Part shown: positions 1 to 10,737 of the stretch, piece after piece | How the letters are laid out: every line of letters begins with the position of its first letter | Numbering within the stretch: the first letter of the stretch is position 1 | Source: Armatimonadota bacterium | GTDB lineage: Bacteria > Armatimonadota > Zipacnadia > JAUWAU01 | NCBI GenBank assembly: GCA_030601885.1 | Contig: JAUWAU010000001.1 | Location: forward strand, 1-64,000 | Direction: 5' to 3' | Length of the DNA: 64,000 nt | Program-made: the position numbers and the translations under genes | The notes under the pieces: generated by a model | Told to the model about the DNA's origin: nothing | Database searches by the model: none | The model's input: only the letters and a program-made list of their open reading frames with translations

Positions 1-227
1 CCCTCCCCCACCGCCAACGCCAGCCCCTCGGCACATTTCGTGCGACCCGGCAGCAACAGCCCCTGCAGATACGTCAACGCCCATTGCCGCTGCTCCCGAC
101 GAAAGAACAAATCGGCAAACTCCCGGTGATAGGCCACCAACTCATCGGCCAAGGCCACAACAGCCGCCTCCGACAGATCAAAAGCTGGCAGGCCCTCGCC
201 CACGGCCGCATCCGCCACTGTGCTCAT
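1..227 (-). mobile_element. IS701-like transposase, N-terminal part, truncated by window edge
   Basis: Reverse-strand reading from ATG at 227: MSTVADAAVGEGLPAFDLSEAAVVALADELVAYHREFADLFFRREQRQWALTYLQGLLLPGRTKCAEGLALAVGE..., open to the edge; the YHREF-DLF-RREQR-W-YLQGLL pattern is typical of IS701-family transposase N-termini. Confidence 0.6.
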
Positions 228-408
228 TGCTCTGGCTCCTGCTGCGATGTATGGCTGCGTTCGCTGCTGTCTCGCCCATTATATCATAAAGCGTCGTAGT
301 AGTATTAGTGGTCGGTGCTCAGCAAAGGAACGGCAGACGGCAAGAGGAACATCGGGCTGTGTGGGTCCCATCTACTTGAGGACGGACGCAAGCACTTGAG
401 GAGGGCGT

Positions 409-1575
409 GTGATGACATTTCGCGGATCCGGCTTGCTGATTTCGAGCGTCACCGGGCTGTGCGCCTCCCTGCTGTGCTGTGATGTCGTGCAGTCGCAGGA
501 GCGCGACCGGCCAAAGGACGAGGGCACAATGAAACTGAGCATCGAGAGGGCGCCGTACGGCACGCTGCCTGACGGCAGGCAAGTGGACATCTACACGCTG
601 ACCAACGCAAATGGCATGAGGGTGAAGCTGACCAACTACGGGGCGATCACGGTCAGCGTGGAAGTGCCCGACCGGGACGGGAACCTGACGGACGTGACGC
701 TGGGATACGACACGCTGGAGGGATGGTTGACGAGTACGTCCTACTTCGGAGCGACCGTGGGCCGCTACGCCAACCGCATCGCCAAGGGCAAGTTCACGCT
801 CGACGGCGTGACCTACACGCTGGCGACCAACAATAGCGGGAACCATCTGCATGGTGGACGGGTAGGCTTCAACAAAGTGCTGTGGGGCGCCGAGACCGTT
901 GAGACCGATGTCGCCGTCGGCGTGAAGTTCACCTACCTGAGCAAGGATGGCGAGGAGGGCTACCCGGGCAACCTGAGCGTGACGGCGGTCCACACGCTGA
1001 CGAACGACAATGAGTTCAAGATCGAGTTCACCGCCACCACCGACAAGCCCACCGTGGTGAATCTGGCGCATCATTCCTACTGGAACCTGGGAGGTCCGGC
1101 CGCTGGCGACATCCTGGATCACGAAGTGATGCTCAACGCCGACAAGTTCACTGCCGTCGGCCCGGGCCTGATCCCGACCGGGGAGCTCAGGGCCGTCGAG
1201 GGGACGCCGATGGACTTCACCACGCCAATGGCAATCGGCGCGCGGATCGACCAAGTGGCGGGCGGTTACGACCACAACTACGTGCTTCGCGGGCAGGAGG
1301 GCGAGGTCGAGCTCGCGGCGAGGGTGACAGATCCGAAGAGCGGCCGGGTGATGGAGGTCCTCACCGATCAGCCGGGCGTGCAGTTCTACACGGGCAACTT
1401 CCTGGATGGCAGCGTCACGGGCAAGGGGGGAGTGGCCTACCAGAAGCACTACGGCTTCTGCCTCGAGACGCAGCACTACCCCGATTCGCCCAACCAGGAG
1501 AGCTTTCCGTCGGTGGTACTACGCCCCGGCGAGACGTACAAGCATACGATGATCCACAAGTTCTCGACGATGTAG
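409..1575 (+). CDS. galM: Aldose 1-epimerase (galactose mutarotase), secreted
   Basis: ORF with N-terminal hydrophobic segment; motifs ATVGRYANRIAKGKFTLDG, NNSGNHLHGG, NLAHHSYWNLGG, GGYDHNYVL. Confidence 0.9.
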   Translation: MMTFRGSGLLISSVTGLCASLLCCDVVQSQERDRPKDEGTMKLSIERAPYGTLPDGRQVDIYTLTNANGMRVKLTNYGAITVSVEVPDRDGNLTDVTLGYDTLEGWLTSTSYFGATVGRYANRIAKGKFTLDGVTYTLATNNSGNHLHGGRVGFNKVLWGAETVETDVAVGVKFTYLSKDGEEGYPGNLSVTAVHTLTNDNEFKIEFTATTDKPTVVNLAHHSYWNLGGPAAGDILDHEVMLNADKFTAVGPGLIPTGELRAVEGTPMDFTTPMAIGARIDQVAGGYDHNYVLRGQEGEVELAARVTDPKSGRVMEVLTDQPGVQFYTGNFLDGSVTGKGGVAYQKHYGFCLETQHYPDSPNQESFPSVVLRPGETYKHTMIHKFSTM

Positions 1576-1609
1576 AATGGCTGGGGGGCCAGTCTGAGGC
1601 CTGCCCCCC

Positions 1610-2920
1610 TTATTCCTGCTGGTGATCTTTGAGGTTGTCCAGGTGCTTGTCGGCGAAGTCCAGGTAGCGCCCCCAGTCGTAGTCCGTCACACCGTGCTTG
1701 CCTGAGCGGATGTGGTACCCGATCGTGCCGTGGACGGGCTGATTGACCGCCGGCATGTCCTCCGTGGGTAATCCGTCGGCGCCGAGCAGCCGATAGACCG
1801 GCTCGGCGTGCCTGGCCGAGAGGAATTCCCCGCGCGGGTCGGCCCACAGATCCTCTTCCGCGCTGGCGATGTATACGGGCCGCGGCGCGATCAAGGCGAT
1901 GAGCATGTGCTGATCGACAGGTAGTTCGTCCTCCCGGTCGTTGAACTGCTTGAAATTCCCGCAGAACCAGTGGGGAAACGAAGTGTTGATCCGTTTGACG
2001 GTCTCCCCAAAGCGCCGGCGTGAGAGGGCCGCACCGCCGCAGCCAGAGTTGTTGCTGATGACGATGGCGAAGCGCCGGTCCTGAGCCCCGGCCCAGAGCG
2101 CTGTCTTGCCCAGGCGCGAATGGCCCATCACGATGACCCGTTCCTCGTCGATGCCTTCATCGGTTTCGAAGTAATCCACGGCCCGGCTTAGCCCCCAGGC
2201 CCACGCGCCGATGGCCCCCCACTCGTCCGGTTCGGGATGAGACTGGCCTTCCCGGTAGAACAGCGGGTGTATCCCGTTCCGGAAGCCGTCGTCGAAATCC
2301 GGATCCATGTCACCGTAGTAGATCGTCGCCAGGCCGCAGCCGCGTCTGAGGATCATCTCGACGGCCCAGCGCGACGCACTGGCGCCGCGCGACTGTTCCG
2401 TGGCCCGGTTGCTGACTACGCCGGCCCCCTTTCTGTCCCGCATCCACCGCTTTGACAGTGTAATGGCCGGATCGGCGTGAATGGAATGATTGCCGGAGAA
2501 GTTCAGGCCGAGGAACACCGGCACGGGTCGTTCGGCATCGTTCGGCAGATAGATGAGGATGTCCAGGCTGAGGTCGGCCTTGTCCTCGGTGAGATGAACG
2601 GACACCTCCTTCCGCGTCGCCAGGCCGTCGAGTGCCCGTTCATCAACCGAGGTCACCTCGAACGACATGCCCTTGGGGCGCTGCGGGGATCGGCCATACA
2701 CCTGGGTCTGGAACAACTCCAGGATCTCCGGCCGTCGCTTGTCCCACCAGGTCGCGGCGTCGGTGACTCGTTGGCCGTCCTCTAGCAGCAGCGGATCCGG
2801 CAGCGTATACTCGGGCACCTTGCTTTCGTCGTAGTTGACGTCTGGCCGCTGAGCGTGGGCGCTGGCCGCCAGCAACAGCGACATCGGGACTGCCAGGTAG
2901 ATCGCGCTGTGTTCCGGCAT
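1610..2920 (-). CDS. Secreted alpha/beta hydrolase, CE15 glucuronoyl esterase-like
   Basis: Signal-like N-term [23 protein letters not shown]; nucleophile region [52 protein letters not shown]; start re-chosen at 2920. Confidence 0.75.
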   Translation of the reverse strand: MPEHSAIYLAVPMSLLLAASAHAQRPDVNYDESKVPEYTLPDPLLLEDGQRVTDAATWWDKRRPEILELFQTQVYGRSPQRPKGMSFEVTSVDERALDGLATRKEVSVHLTEDKADLSLDILIYLPNDAERPVPVFLGLNFSGNHSIHADPAITLSKRWMRDRKGAGVVSNRATEQSRGASASRWAVEMILRRGCGLATIYYGDMDPDFDDGFRNGIHPLFYREGQSHPEPDEWGAIGAWAWGLSRAVDYFETDEGIDEERVIVMGHSRLGKTALWAGAQDRRFAIVISNNSGCGGAALSRRRFGETVKRINTSFPHWFCGNFKQFNDREDELPVDQHMLIALIAPRPVYIASAEEDLWADPRGEFLSARHAEPVYRLLGADGLPTEDMPAVNQPVHGTIGYHIRSGKHGVTDYDWGRYLDFADKHLDNLKDHQQE

Positions 2921-3106
2921 GATGCTCGCTCCTTTCGTGCTTTGCCGCGGGGCGGACAAGCCCGTGGCAGACGGCGTCAGTGCAGTGGGTAATGGGTCCG
3001 CCCGAGAGGCCCCACGCCTGCGGAAGTGGCACATGCAGCCAGGCCGTCTCGATTCTCGCAATCGTCATTCTTGCGCTCCTATTGGGCCACGCGACCAACC
3101 GCCGCC

Positions 3107-4000
3107 TCATCCGCCAGGCTTGCCGATGTCGAGTCGATTGCGAAGCGTCTCCTCGTCGAGCCGCCGCTCGAAGTAGTCGCTGGCCGCCTGGATGTACAGG
3201 TGGCCCTTGCGCAGTGCCTGCGCGTACTGGCTCTGAGAGGCAGCGCCCTCGACGGCCTCCGCCAGATCGATCGTCTCGTCGGCAGACCCATGCTGGAGCG
3301 ACCGGGCCAGGCGGATGATTGCGTCGGCGCCGTCGTAGAAGTTCACGTCGTGGATGAATCGCTTCATCTTGTCCGCGTCGGGATTCGCGAACACCTCCGC
3401 ATAGTACCGGATGTCGATGTAGAAGCGCTGGCGCATGGCAAACAGCCGCTCCATCCAGCCCTCGACGTCGTCTCGGTCGGGAATGAAGGTGTGCAGGCCA
3501 ATGAGCGCCCGCTGCAGGATGGCGCGCAGTAGATCCTCGATCTGGTCCACGTCGAGGGCTTGCGCCGCCGGGAGCGACTGCATCCCGATCTCCGCGGTCG
3601 CCGGCGAGTATGGTTCCCGCTCGCCGCCGGCGTAGATCTCTCGGAACAGAAACACGTCGTGGTGAATGCTGCAGTCTCTGGGAGGGGCTGCGTCGCCGGC
3701 ATCGGTGGCGCGGAAGATCGGCTTCATCTGCCGGTCGGCGGCCCGGTGACAGAGCCATCCCAGCACGAAGGCGAGCTTCTCCGGCAGCATGTCGCCCTGC
3801 GTGCGGTTAGGCCACGCGTCGCGGAACCTCGCGAGCAGGGACGCCGTGGATCGGTCCCCACCCCGTGTGGAGCCTGAGAGCCGGGCGATCTCGAGGTGCT
3901 CCCCCAGGCACTCCTTGAAGGCGTCACAGATCTCAGGTGAGTGCAGTGCCAGTCTGGTGCAGTCGTCGGTAACGGCTGTGTGAGTGATGTTTTCGGACAT
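3107..4000 (-). CDS. Hypothetical helical protein, possible zinc-dependent phospholipase C-like fold
   Basis: Uninterrupted 297-aa ORF from MSENITHT; LAFVLGWLCHRAADRQMKP loosely resembles the G-x-L-x-H-x-x-A-D segment of Zn-PLC-like proteins. Confidence 0.45.
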   Translation of the reverse strand: MSENITHTAVTDDCTRLALHSPEICDAFKECLGEHLEIARLSGSTRGGDRSTASLLARFRDAWPNRTQGDMLPEKLAFVLGWLCHRAADRQMKPIFRATDAGDAAPPRDCSIHHDVFLFREIYAGGEREPYSPATAEIGMQSLPAAQALDVDQIEDLLRAILQRALIGLHTFIPDRDDVEGWMERLFAMRQRFYIDIRYYAEVFANPDADKMKRFIHDVNFYDGADAIIRLARSLQHGSADETIDLAEAVEGAASQSQYAQALRKGHLYIQAASDYFERRLDEETLRNRLDIGKPGG

Positions 4001-4262
4001 GGGCTTCCTCCTGCCGGTGGCGACCGGACCGCATCCATCCTGCTGACGCTCCATAGTGGGGCAAGTGTACTCGCGATGCCTCAGCTGACGCCGAATTCAT
4101 GCCGCGGCGTGCGCCTTCGGGCATACGTGCGTCATTACGTGCTCTGGCCTTCGGCTTCCTCCCCTGGCTTTCACCCCATGCCCTGCGGCATTTGGAGCGG
4201 AGGTACGGCGCAACGGCCACGCAGCCGCACCTGCCCGCCGAAGGAGCCGGCGCACGAAAGAC

Positions 4263-4292
4263 TTGGCAAGGCTTCAGCTATCGTGCTACTAT
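4263..4292 (+). promoter_or_regulatory. Putative sigma70-type promoter of the antitoxin-like gene
   Basis: TTGGCA (4263-4268), 18-bp spacer, TACTAT (4287-4292), upstream of ORF 4331. Confidence 0.35.
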
Positions 4293-4330
4293 CGCGCTAG
4301 CGACAGCAAGGGAGACAAGGAGAGCTTGGG

Positions 4331-4786
4331 ATGCTACGGGATGAGACGCGTTTCTCGACGCACCTGCCCGGTTCCGTAGTCAAGGACCTGCGGGCCGAGA
4401 AGAACCAGACGGGCCTAAGCCTCAAGGTCATCACGACAGCCTTTCTCCGGCACTGTCTGGACATGGCTGCGCGCGAGCGCCACGCAGTAGTCATGCAGTA
4501 TCTCGAGGGGGGCCGGGCCAAGGGGCGGGGTGGAGCAAGGACCTTGAAGATGGCTGACGCTGAAGTGCGCGAGCAGGCGGGCATCCCTATGCTGGACGAG
4601 ACAGCATTGGACTTTGATCAGGGCGCGGACCTTCGCGAACTGGCAGCCCGTCAAGGCGTCACGGCTGCCGCCGACTTGGATGGGCTCCTGGGTGACTTCT
4701 GGCCCGAAGACGAGACCGTTGACGAGTTCGTCGCCACAGTGCGGACATGGCGCCGCGAATCATCCGGAAGCGCGGGGACACTATGA
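4331..4786 (+). CDS. VapB-like antitoxin of a PIN-domain module
   Basis: C-terminal GLLGDFWPEDETVDEFVATVRTWRRES resembles PIN-associated antitoxin tails; ATGA overlap with a downstream PIN start. Confidence 0.5.
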   Translation: MLRDETRFSTHLPGSVVKDLRAEKNQTGLSLKVITTAFLRHCLDMAARERHAVVMQYLEGGRAKGRGGARTLKMADAEVREQAGIPMLDETALDFDQGADLRELAARQGVTAAADLDGLLGDFWPEDETVDEFVATVRTWRRESSGSAGTL

Positions 4787-4901
4787 ATGGGGAGTTCGTT
4801 CTCATCGACACGGACGTTGCTTCGTTTCTGTTCAAAAGGGACACCAGGGCGTAGAGGGGCTGAAAGTGATCTCCGAGGCCGAGAACGGGGCGGCTCCGTG
4901 A
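4783..4901 (+). pseudogene. VapC (PIN) toxin remnant: N- and C-termini retained, core deleted out of frame
   Basis: Frame from 4783: MNGEFVLIDTDVASFLFKRDTRA*; another frame: ...HQGVEGLKVISEAENGAAP* ending 4901, which looks like a VapC C-terminus. Confidence 0.6.
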
Positions 4902-5328
4902 ATGCCGCAGCGCCGTGCGACAGGCGGCGCATCTTCGCACGATGCGGCACTCGCGGGAACCGACCGGGTCGGCCACCTTCGGGAGACACTGTCCGGGCCG
5001 CATGGAACACTAGTCCAGCGATCCGCCCCGGCTCGTAGCTTCCGCACCGGCGTCCCCTGCGCTCCAGCATAGGATGGGGCAAACCTCATAGCAACGCCTC
5101 GTTGGATTGGCACCTCGGTGCCCCCCGCCAGTGGCGCCCATGCATCAGCGCGTCCGTTCCCCTTCTATGGCGGAAGAGGGTCGCTCCCCGGAGGGCAGTA
5201 GCCCGGCTCGTGGACCCAGGAGAAGGCCCTTACCGTCGGCAGAGGGAACGAGCCCTGATGAGCTTGGCGGCAAGTGAGAAGGCTTCGGGGAGGAACCAAT
5301 CGTGGCCATCGGCCCGAGGAGTGGACAT

Positions 5329-8055
5329 ATGTCGATTTGCGCCATTATCTGCTGTTTATCCGTCCTACTCATCATCTGTTTCACCGGCATGACGGTACCT
5401 TGCGCCGCGGACAAACGCGCTAGACGGAGAGCCAGCTTCTACGTCGCCCCGAATGGCAACGACGCGTGGTCGGGGACGCTGCGGTCGCCCAACAAAGCCG
5501 GCACTGACGGCCCCCTCGCGACGGTGACCCGAGCTCGTGATGCCATCCGAGAGGACCGTGCGCGCGCCGCCCGCGACCGCCCCTACACCGTCGTCATCCG
5601 CGGCGGCACGTATCGGCTGGCGGCGCCCATCATCTTCGCACCCGAGGATTCGGGCACGGAGGACTGCCGTGTCACGTACAGGGCCGCTCGCGGGGAGACG
5701 CCGGTTCTCAGCGGCGGACGCGTCATCACCGGCTGGCGAAGGGGCGCCGGGGAGCTCTGGAGTGCGGAGGTCGCGGACGTGAGGGCCGGAAGATGGTACT
5801 TCCACCAACTCTTCGTCAATGGCGAGCGTCGGACGCGGGCCAGAACTCCTAACGACGGCTACCTGCGCACGGACGGCCCGCTTCCCGAGATCAAGAACCC
5901 ACGGGCGGAGCGGCGCAATCCGGCCGCCAAGATCGGCTTCCGCTACAAAGACGGCGACCTCAAGCAATGGGACGGTCTGCAGGACGTCAACGTCTTCGTC
6001 TATCACTCGTGGACCTCGTCCCTGCACTGGATCGAGTCCCTGGACGCGCAGAGCCGCATCGTCCGCTTCACTGCCGCGGCTCATTGGCCCATGAGCTGGT
6101 GGGAGCGGAATCAGCGCTACCACGTGGAGAACTTCCGCGAGGCGCTGGATGAGCCCGGCGAGTGGTACCTGGAGCGGAAGACGGGCGTGCTGTACTACTG
6201 GCCGATGCCGGGCGAGGACATGAGCAATGCGAGTGTCGTTGCGCCGGCACTGCACGAACTGGTACGCTTCGAGGGCGACCCGGATCAGGGCCAGTTCGTC
6301 GAACACATCACCCTCCGGAGACTATCGTTTCAGCACTCCGATTGGTTCATCGAGAACAAGGGCCCCGCCGACGGCCAGGCAGCCGTTTTCCTCGGAGCGG
6401 CGGTCTTCGCCCGCGGTGCGCGCCACTGCTGCATCGAGCGCTGCGAGGTCGCGCACGTGGGCGAGTACGGCGTGTGGCTGGAGCGCGGCTGTCAGGACAA
6501 TCGGGTCTTCCACTGCCACATCCACGACCTGGGGGCAGGCGGAGTGCGCATCGGCGAGACGAGCACCCCCACGCAGGAGGCGCACGCCGCGCTGCGCAAC
6601 GTGGTTGACAACAACTTCATCCACGATGGCGGGCAGGTGTTCCCGGCGGGCGTCGGGGTGTGGATCGGGAAAAGCAGCTTCAACAGCGTGACGCACAATG
6701 AGATCTGCGACTTCTACTACACGGGCGTCTCCGTGGGTTGGAGCTGGGGATACCACCCCACCTCCGCCAACCACAACGCCATCGAGTACAACCACATCCA
6801 CCACCTCGGCGCGGGCGTGTTGAGCGACATGGGCGGCATCTACACGCTCGGCGTCTCGCCGGGGACGACGGAGCGCTACAACCTGATGCACGACATCTAC
6901 TCGTACAGCTACGGCGGGTGGGGCCTGTACACGGACGAGGGCAGCACGGGCATACTGCTGGAGAACAACATCGTGTACAACACGAAGACGGGCGGCTTCC
7001 ACCAGCACTACGGACGCGGGAACATCGTCCGCAACAACATCCTCGCCTTCTCGGTCGAGTCCCAGATCCAGCGCTCGCGGCAGGAGGAGCACATCTCCTT
7101 CGACTTCCAGCGAAACATCGTGTACTGCAGCCACGGCGACATCCTCGCCGGCAACTGGGGCAACGCCAACTACCGCATGGACCACAACCTGTACTGGTGC
7201 ACGTCGGGCGATGAGCTCGACTTCGCCGGAATGGACTTCGAGGAGTGGCAGGCGGAAGGACGCGACGAGAGCTCCATCATCGCCGACCCCAAGTTCGTCA
7301 ACCCGAAGAAGCACAACTTCCGGCTGAGGCCCAACTCGCCGGCCGCGAAGATCGGGTTCGAGCCAATTGGTGCCAGCGATATCGGCCTGTACGGGGGACG
7401 CGCCTGGGTCAACGCGCCGAAGAAGATCGTGCGAGAGCCCATTGAGCTCCCGCCCCCGCCGGGACCGCAGCCCTTCGCCGATGGGTTCGAGGACACCGGC
7501 ATCGGCGAAGGGCCCGCGCTCGCGACGGTCTCCGGCGAGGAGCGCAGTGCGTCGATCCGCGTGACGGACGAGGTCGCCGCCGGCGGCAAGCGCAGCTTGA
7601 AGTTCACCGATGCGCCCGGCCTGCAGCACGTCTGGCAGCCGCACATGTACTACAGGCCGCGCTTCGATGCCGGAACCGCCCGCTTCAGCTTCGATGTGCG
7701 CGTCGAAGAGGGCGCCACCTTGGTGCACGAGTGGCGCGACTCCGCCAGCCCCTATCGCGTGGGGCCGTCGCTTCGGATCGAGAAGAACGGCGAGCTGAAG
7801 GCGCGCGACCAGGCGCTGATGATCCTGCCGCTCGGGCAGTGGATCCACATCGAAATCCTTTGCGGCCTCGCAAAGGTAGCGGCCGCCGCCTACGACCTGA
7901 CCGTCACGCTCCCGGGAAGGACGCCAAAGAGGTTCGACGGGCTGCCGACGGGCTCCGACAAGTTCAAGAAGCTCCATTGGCTCGGCTTCACCAGCCTGGC
8001 CAACGATACGGCGGTCTTCTACGTCGATAACCTGAAGCTCGACCGAGAGGAGTAG
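5329..8055 (+). CDS. Secreted right-handed parallel beta-helix (pectate-lyase-like) protein
   Basis: Signal-like N-term; FYVAPNGNDAWSGTLRSPN; repeated N-x-I/F-H-H-L-G beta-helix rungs (NAIEYNHIHHLGAGVLSDMGGIYTLG). Confidence 0.85.
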   Translation: MSICAIICCLSVLLIICFTGMTVPCAADKRARRRASFYVAPNGNDAWSGTLRSPNKAGTDGPLATVTRARDAIREDRARAARDRPYTVVIRGGTYRLAAPIIFAPEDSGTEDCRVTYRAARGETPVLSGGRVITGWRRGAGELWSAEVADVRAGRWYFHQLFVNGERRTRARTPNDGYLRTDGPLPEIKNPRAERRNPAAKIGFRYKDGDLKQWDGLQDVNVFVYHSWTSSLHWIESLDAQSRIVRFTAAAHWPMSWWERNQRYHVENFREALDEPGEWYLERKTGVLYYWPMPGEDMSNASVVAPALHELVRFEGDPDQGQFVEHITLRRLSFQHSDWFIENKGPADGQAAVFLGAAVFARGARHCCIERCEVAHVGEYGVWLERGCQDNRVFHCHIHDLGAGGVRIGETSTPTQEAHAALRNVVDNNFIHDGGQVFPAGVGVWIGKSSFNSVTHNEICDFYYTGVSVGWSWGYHPTSANHNAIEYNHIHHLGAGVLSDMGGIYTLGVSPGTTERYNLMHDIYSYSYGGWGLYTDEGSTGILLENNIVYNTKTGGFHQHYGRGNIVRNNILAFSVESQIQRSRQEEHISFDFQRNIVYCSHGDILAGNWGNANYRMDHNLYWCTSGDELDFAGMDFEEWQAEGRDESSIIADPKFVNPKKHNFRLRPNSPAAKIGFEPIGASDIGLYGGRAWVNAPKKIVREPIELPPPPGPQPFADGFEDTGIGEGPALATVSGEERSASIRVTDEVAAGGKRSLKFTDAPGLQHVWQPHMYYRPRFDAGTARFSFDVRVEEGATLVHEWRDSASPYRVGPSLRIEKNGELKARDQALMILPLGQWIHIEILCGLAKVAAAAYDLTVTLPGRTPKRFDGLPTGSDKFKKLHWLGFTSLANDTAVFYVDNLKLDREE

Positions 8056-8546
8056 AGCGGCGGCCGGGACGGATGCCTCCCGGCTTGAATCGGCGCTTTC
8101 CGCCCACGCGCGCCGAACGGCTGGAGCTGGGCTGACGTACGGGTCCACGACGTCGGGGGCGAGCCCCGGCAGCGCCGCCTGCATTGATCCATCTCTGCGG
8201 TGAGCGAAGCACGCATCGCCTTGCGTCCTCCTCAGGCTGCCGGCAAGACCCGGCGGCTCAATCCCGTCAGTACGCGCTTTGCGCCAGCACCTCTCCCAAA
8301 GAAACACGCATACGATGCCCACCGACAAGGTAACGTCATGTTTGCGAAGAAGCACTGGGAATACCGGGGTCTTGCGATGGCGAGGGGAGCTCAGACGGGA
8401 GCGTGCTGCGTTGCGACCGACAGGTTCCCTCACAGGCCCCGATCACAGACGAGAGGGCGGGCACTCCATATAGTGCATCTGACCAGCTTGCCGGAAGAAA
8501 CCAGCCCGTATCACGCTCACAAACGAGGAGGCGGAGGGCCCTTTTC

Positions 8547-9764
8547 ATGATTCGGCCAGAAGAAGCACTGAGGACGATCCTTGCTCATACGCCGGTCTTG
8601 TCGGACTGCTCGTCCGATGCAGACCTTCCCGCCGTCCTGCGCGTGATTGCTGAGCCGATCCGCGCCGATCGCGACATACCTACGTCCGATGTATCCCGCA
8701 TGGACGGGTACGCCGTGGTTGCACCTTTGGCGTCTGGAACAGAGCTGCAAATGGTGGATGAGATCTGCGCCGGCTGTCTTCCCACGCGGCCCATCGCGAG
8801 ACACGAGTGCTCTCGCATCTATACCGGAGGTGTTCTTCCGGCCAACGCCAATGCCGTTGTGAAACAGGAGACAGTGAGCACCGCCTCCGACGGCCAGCTT
8901 GTCACGGCCAACTGTTCCGTTGCGCCGGGGGAGAACGTCACAGCCCAGGGCTCCGTGTCTCGGGAGGGGACGGTGGTCTTGCCGGCTGGTATGCCGCTGG
9001 GGGCCGCTCAGGCGGCGGTGTGTGCGACGGTGGGCGAGACGCCGCGCTGCTATCGAGCGCCTCAGCTAGCCGTGCTGTGCACCGGGCAGGAGGTCATCCC
9101 GGAAGGCGATGTGCCGGGCCCCCACCAGATACGCGATGCCGCCGGGCCATCGGTGTCTGCGGCCGCGAGCAGTATCGGCGGCGAAGTAGCCCTCAGGCGC
9201 ATAGTGCCCGACGACCTCGGTCAACTCACTGAGGCACTTGCCGGCGCCTTGCAGAACGCTGACGTGCACGTAGTGGTCACCGTGGGGGGCGTCTCAGTGG
9301 GGGATTACGATCTGATCCCAGAAGCCCTGAAGGCCGTTGGGGCTCAAGTCCTGCTGCATGGCGTCGCCGCCAAGCCGGGCAAGCCGTTCCTGTTCGCCGT
9401 CGGCCCGACGTCGAAACCGATCTTTGGGCTGCCTGGCAACGTGCTGTCGGCACTGGTCACCTTCTTCGAGTTCGTGGCGCCGGCCATACGAAAGATGGCT
9501 CGAATGCCCGAGCCATGGCATCCCACTCTCCCAGTTCGGCTGGCCTCTGATGTCCCCAGCATACAGCAGCGCACTCACTTCGTGCTGGTCCGGGTGAGGC
9601 AGGGCGATGACGGCCGCTGGGTGGCCGACCCCATCCCTGCTCAGCACTCGGCAGACGTGGTCGCCGCCGGCGCCGCAGACGGCGTTGTCGGCGTTGCCCC
9701 GGGAGATGAGGGGCTGACGGCCGGAGCCGAGGCGCAATTCCGTCCCTGGAGGCCTCTATGGTGA
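8547..9764 (+). CDS. moeA: Molybdopterin molybdenumtransferase MoeA
   Basis: MIRPEEALRTIL; DVSRMDGYAV; RIYTGGVLPANANAVVKQE; VTVGGVSVGDYD; GKPFLFA; GLPGNVLSALVTFFEFV. Confidence 0.93.
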   Translation: MIRPEEALRTILAHTPVLSDCSSDADLPAVLRVIAEPIRADRDIPTSDVSRMDGYAVVAPLASGTELQMVDEICAGCLPTRPIARHECSRIYTGGVLPANANAVVKQETVSTASDGQLVTANCSVAPGENVTAQGSVSREGTVVLPAGMPLGAAQAAVCATVGETPRCYRAPQLAVLCTGQEVIPEGDVPGPHQIRDAAGPSVSAAASSIGGEVALRRIVPDDLGQLTEALAGALQNADVHVVVTVGGVSVGDYDLIPEALKAVGAQVLLHGVAAKPGKPFLFAVGPTSKPIFGLPGNVLSALVTFFEFVAPAIRKMARMPEPWHPTLPVRLASDVPSIQQRTHFVLVRVRQGDDGRWVADPIPAQHSADVVAAGAADGVVGVAPGDEGLTAGAEAQFRPWRPLW

Positions 9765-10735
9765 GCCAGGTGGCGCCACAGCCGCCGATCACGCTGCGCG
9801 TTTCGGTCACGGATCGCTGCGATCTGCGTTGCCTCTATTGTCTCCCGCCGCAAGGCGCCAGCTCCCTGTACGACCCCAGCGAGATCCTGGCTTTTGAAGA
9901 GATAGTGCAGATCGTGCGAGCTGTCACCCGCGTTGCGCCCTCCGTGGCCCTTCGGATCACTGGAGGCGAACCGCTGCTGCGCCCAGACATTGACCGTCTC
10001 GTCAGCATGCTCTGCGCCCTCGAGGTCAGCGACATCGCGCTCACCACCAGCGGTCAGCTTCTGGCGGCCCTGGCGCCGTGCCTTAAGAAATCCGGACTGA
10101 GGCGGGTCAATGTGAGTCTCGACACGCTGCAGCCCGAGCGCTACGCGCGGCTTACGCGCGGCGGGAGCCTGCAGCGAACCCTCGCCGGCATCGAAAGCGC
10201 GCTGGAGCATGACCTGAGGCCCGTCAAGCTCAACGCGATCGCCCTGCGCGGGATCAACGAAGACGAATTCGGCGACCTCGCTCGTTTCGCCATCGCTCGT
10301 GGCTGCCAGATGCGCTTCATCGAGCTCATGCCGATAGGGCCGGCGGCCTCACGGCACCGCGAATGGTTTGTGCCCGCGGATGAGGTCAGGGCACGGCTGG
10401 AGCGAGAGTTCGAGTTTGTCGGGCCATTGCCGGGCCCCACTGCTCCGGCCAGGACGTTTGCCGTCCGATGCTCGACAACGGGCCTGCCCGGCGTCGTCGG
10501 CTTCATCTCTCCGATAAGTGATCCGTTCTGCAGTGGGTGTCGCCGCCTGCGCCTGACCAGTCGGGGCGAGCTGCTGAGTTGCCTGATGCACGGCGACCGG
10601 CTCGACTTGCGGCCGATACTGCGCAACGGTAGAGCCCGAACGGAGCTGGAAAGCGCCGTACGTGCGGCGCTGGCACGCAAGTCGGTCTGCCGCACGGCGT
10701 TGCGCAGATTCCCAATGGCCACCATTGGAGGCTGA
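9758..10735 (+). CDS. moaA: GTP 3',8-cyclase MoaA (radical SAM)
   Basis: VTDRCDLRCLYCLPP (CxxxCxxC); LRITGGEPLLRPD; FCSGCRRLRLTSRGELLSCL second cluster; C-terminal RFPMATIGG ending in GG. Confidence 0.95.
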   Translation: MVSQVAPQPPITLRVSVTDRCDLRCLYCLPPQGASSLYDPSEILAFEEIVQIVRAVTRVAPSVALRITGGEPLLRPDIDRLVSMLCALEVSDIALTTSGQLLAALAPCLKKSGLRRVNVSLDTLQPERYARLTRGGSLQRTLAGIESALEHDLRPVKLNAIALRGINEDEFGDLARFAIARGCQMRFIELMPIGPAASRHREWFVPADEVRARLEREFEFVGPLPGPTAPARTFAVRCSTTGLPGVVGFISPISDPFCSGCRRLRLTSRGELLSCLMHGDRLDLRPILRNGRARTELESAVRAALARKSVCRTALRRFPMATIGG

Positions 10736-10737
10736 GC

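Noticed and set aside
319-1476. 385-aa reverse-strand ORF
   Set aside because: Antisense shadow of the aldose epimerase.
2643-3758. 371-aa reverse-strand ORF
   Set aside because: Overlaps the esterase and 3107-4000 genes in an alternative frame; Arg/Pro-rich shadow ORF.
6322-8433. 703-aa reverse-strand ORF
   Set aside because: Antisense to the strongly supported beta-helix gene; composition typical of GC-rich shadow ORFs.
8056-8546. Long leader upstream of moeA considered as a Moco riboswitch
   Set aside because: The consensus could not be matched by eye; a covariance-model search (Rfam Moco motif) would be needed, and a significant hit would reverse this.
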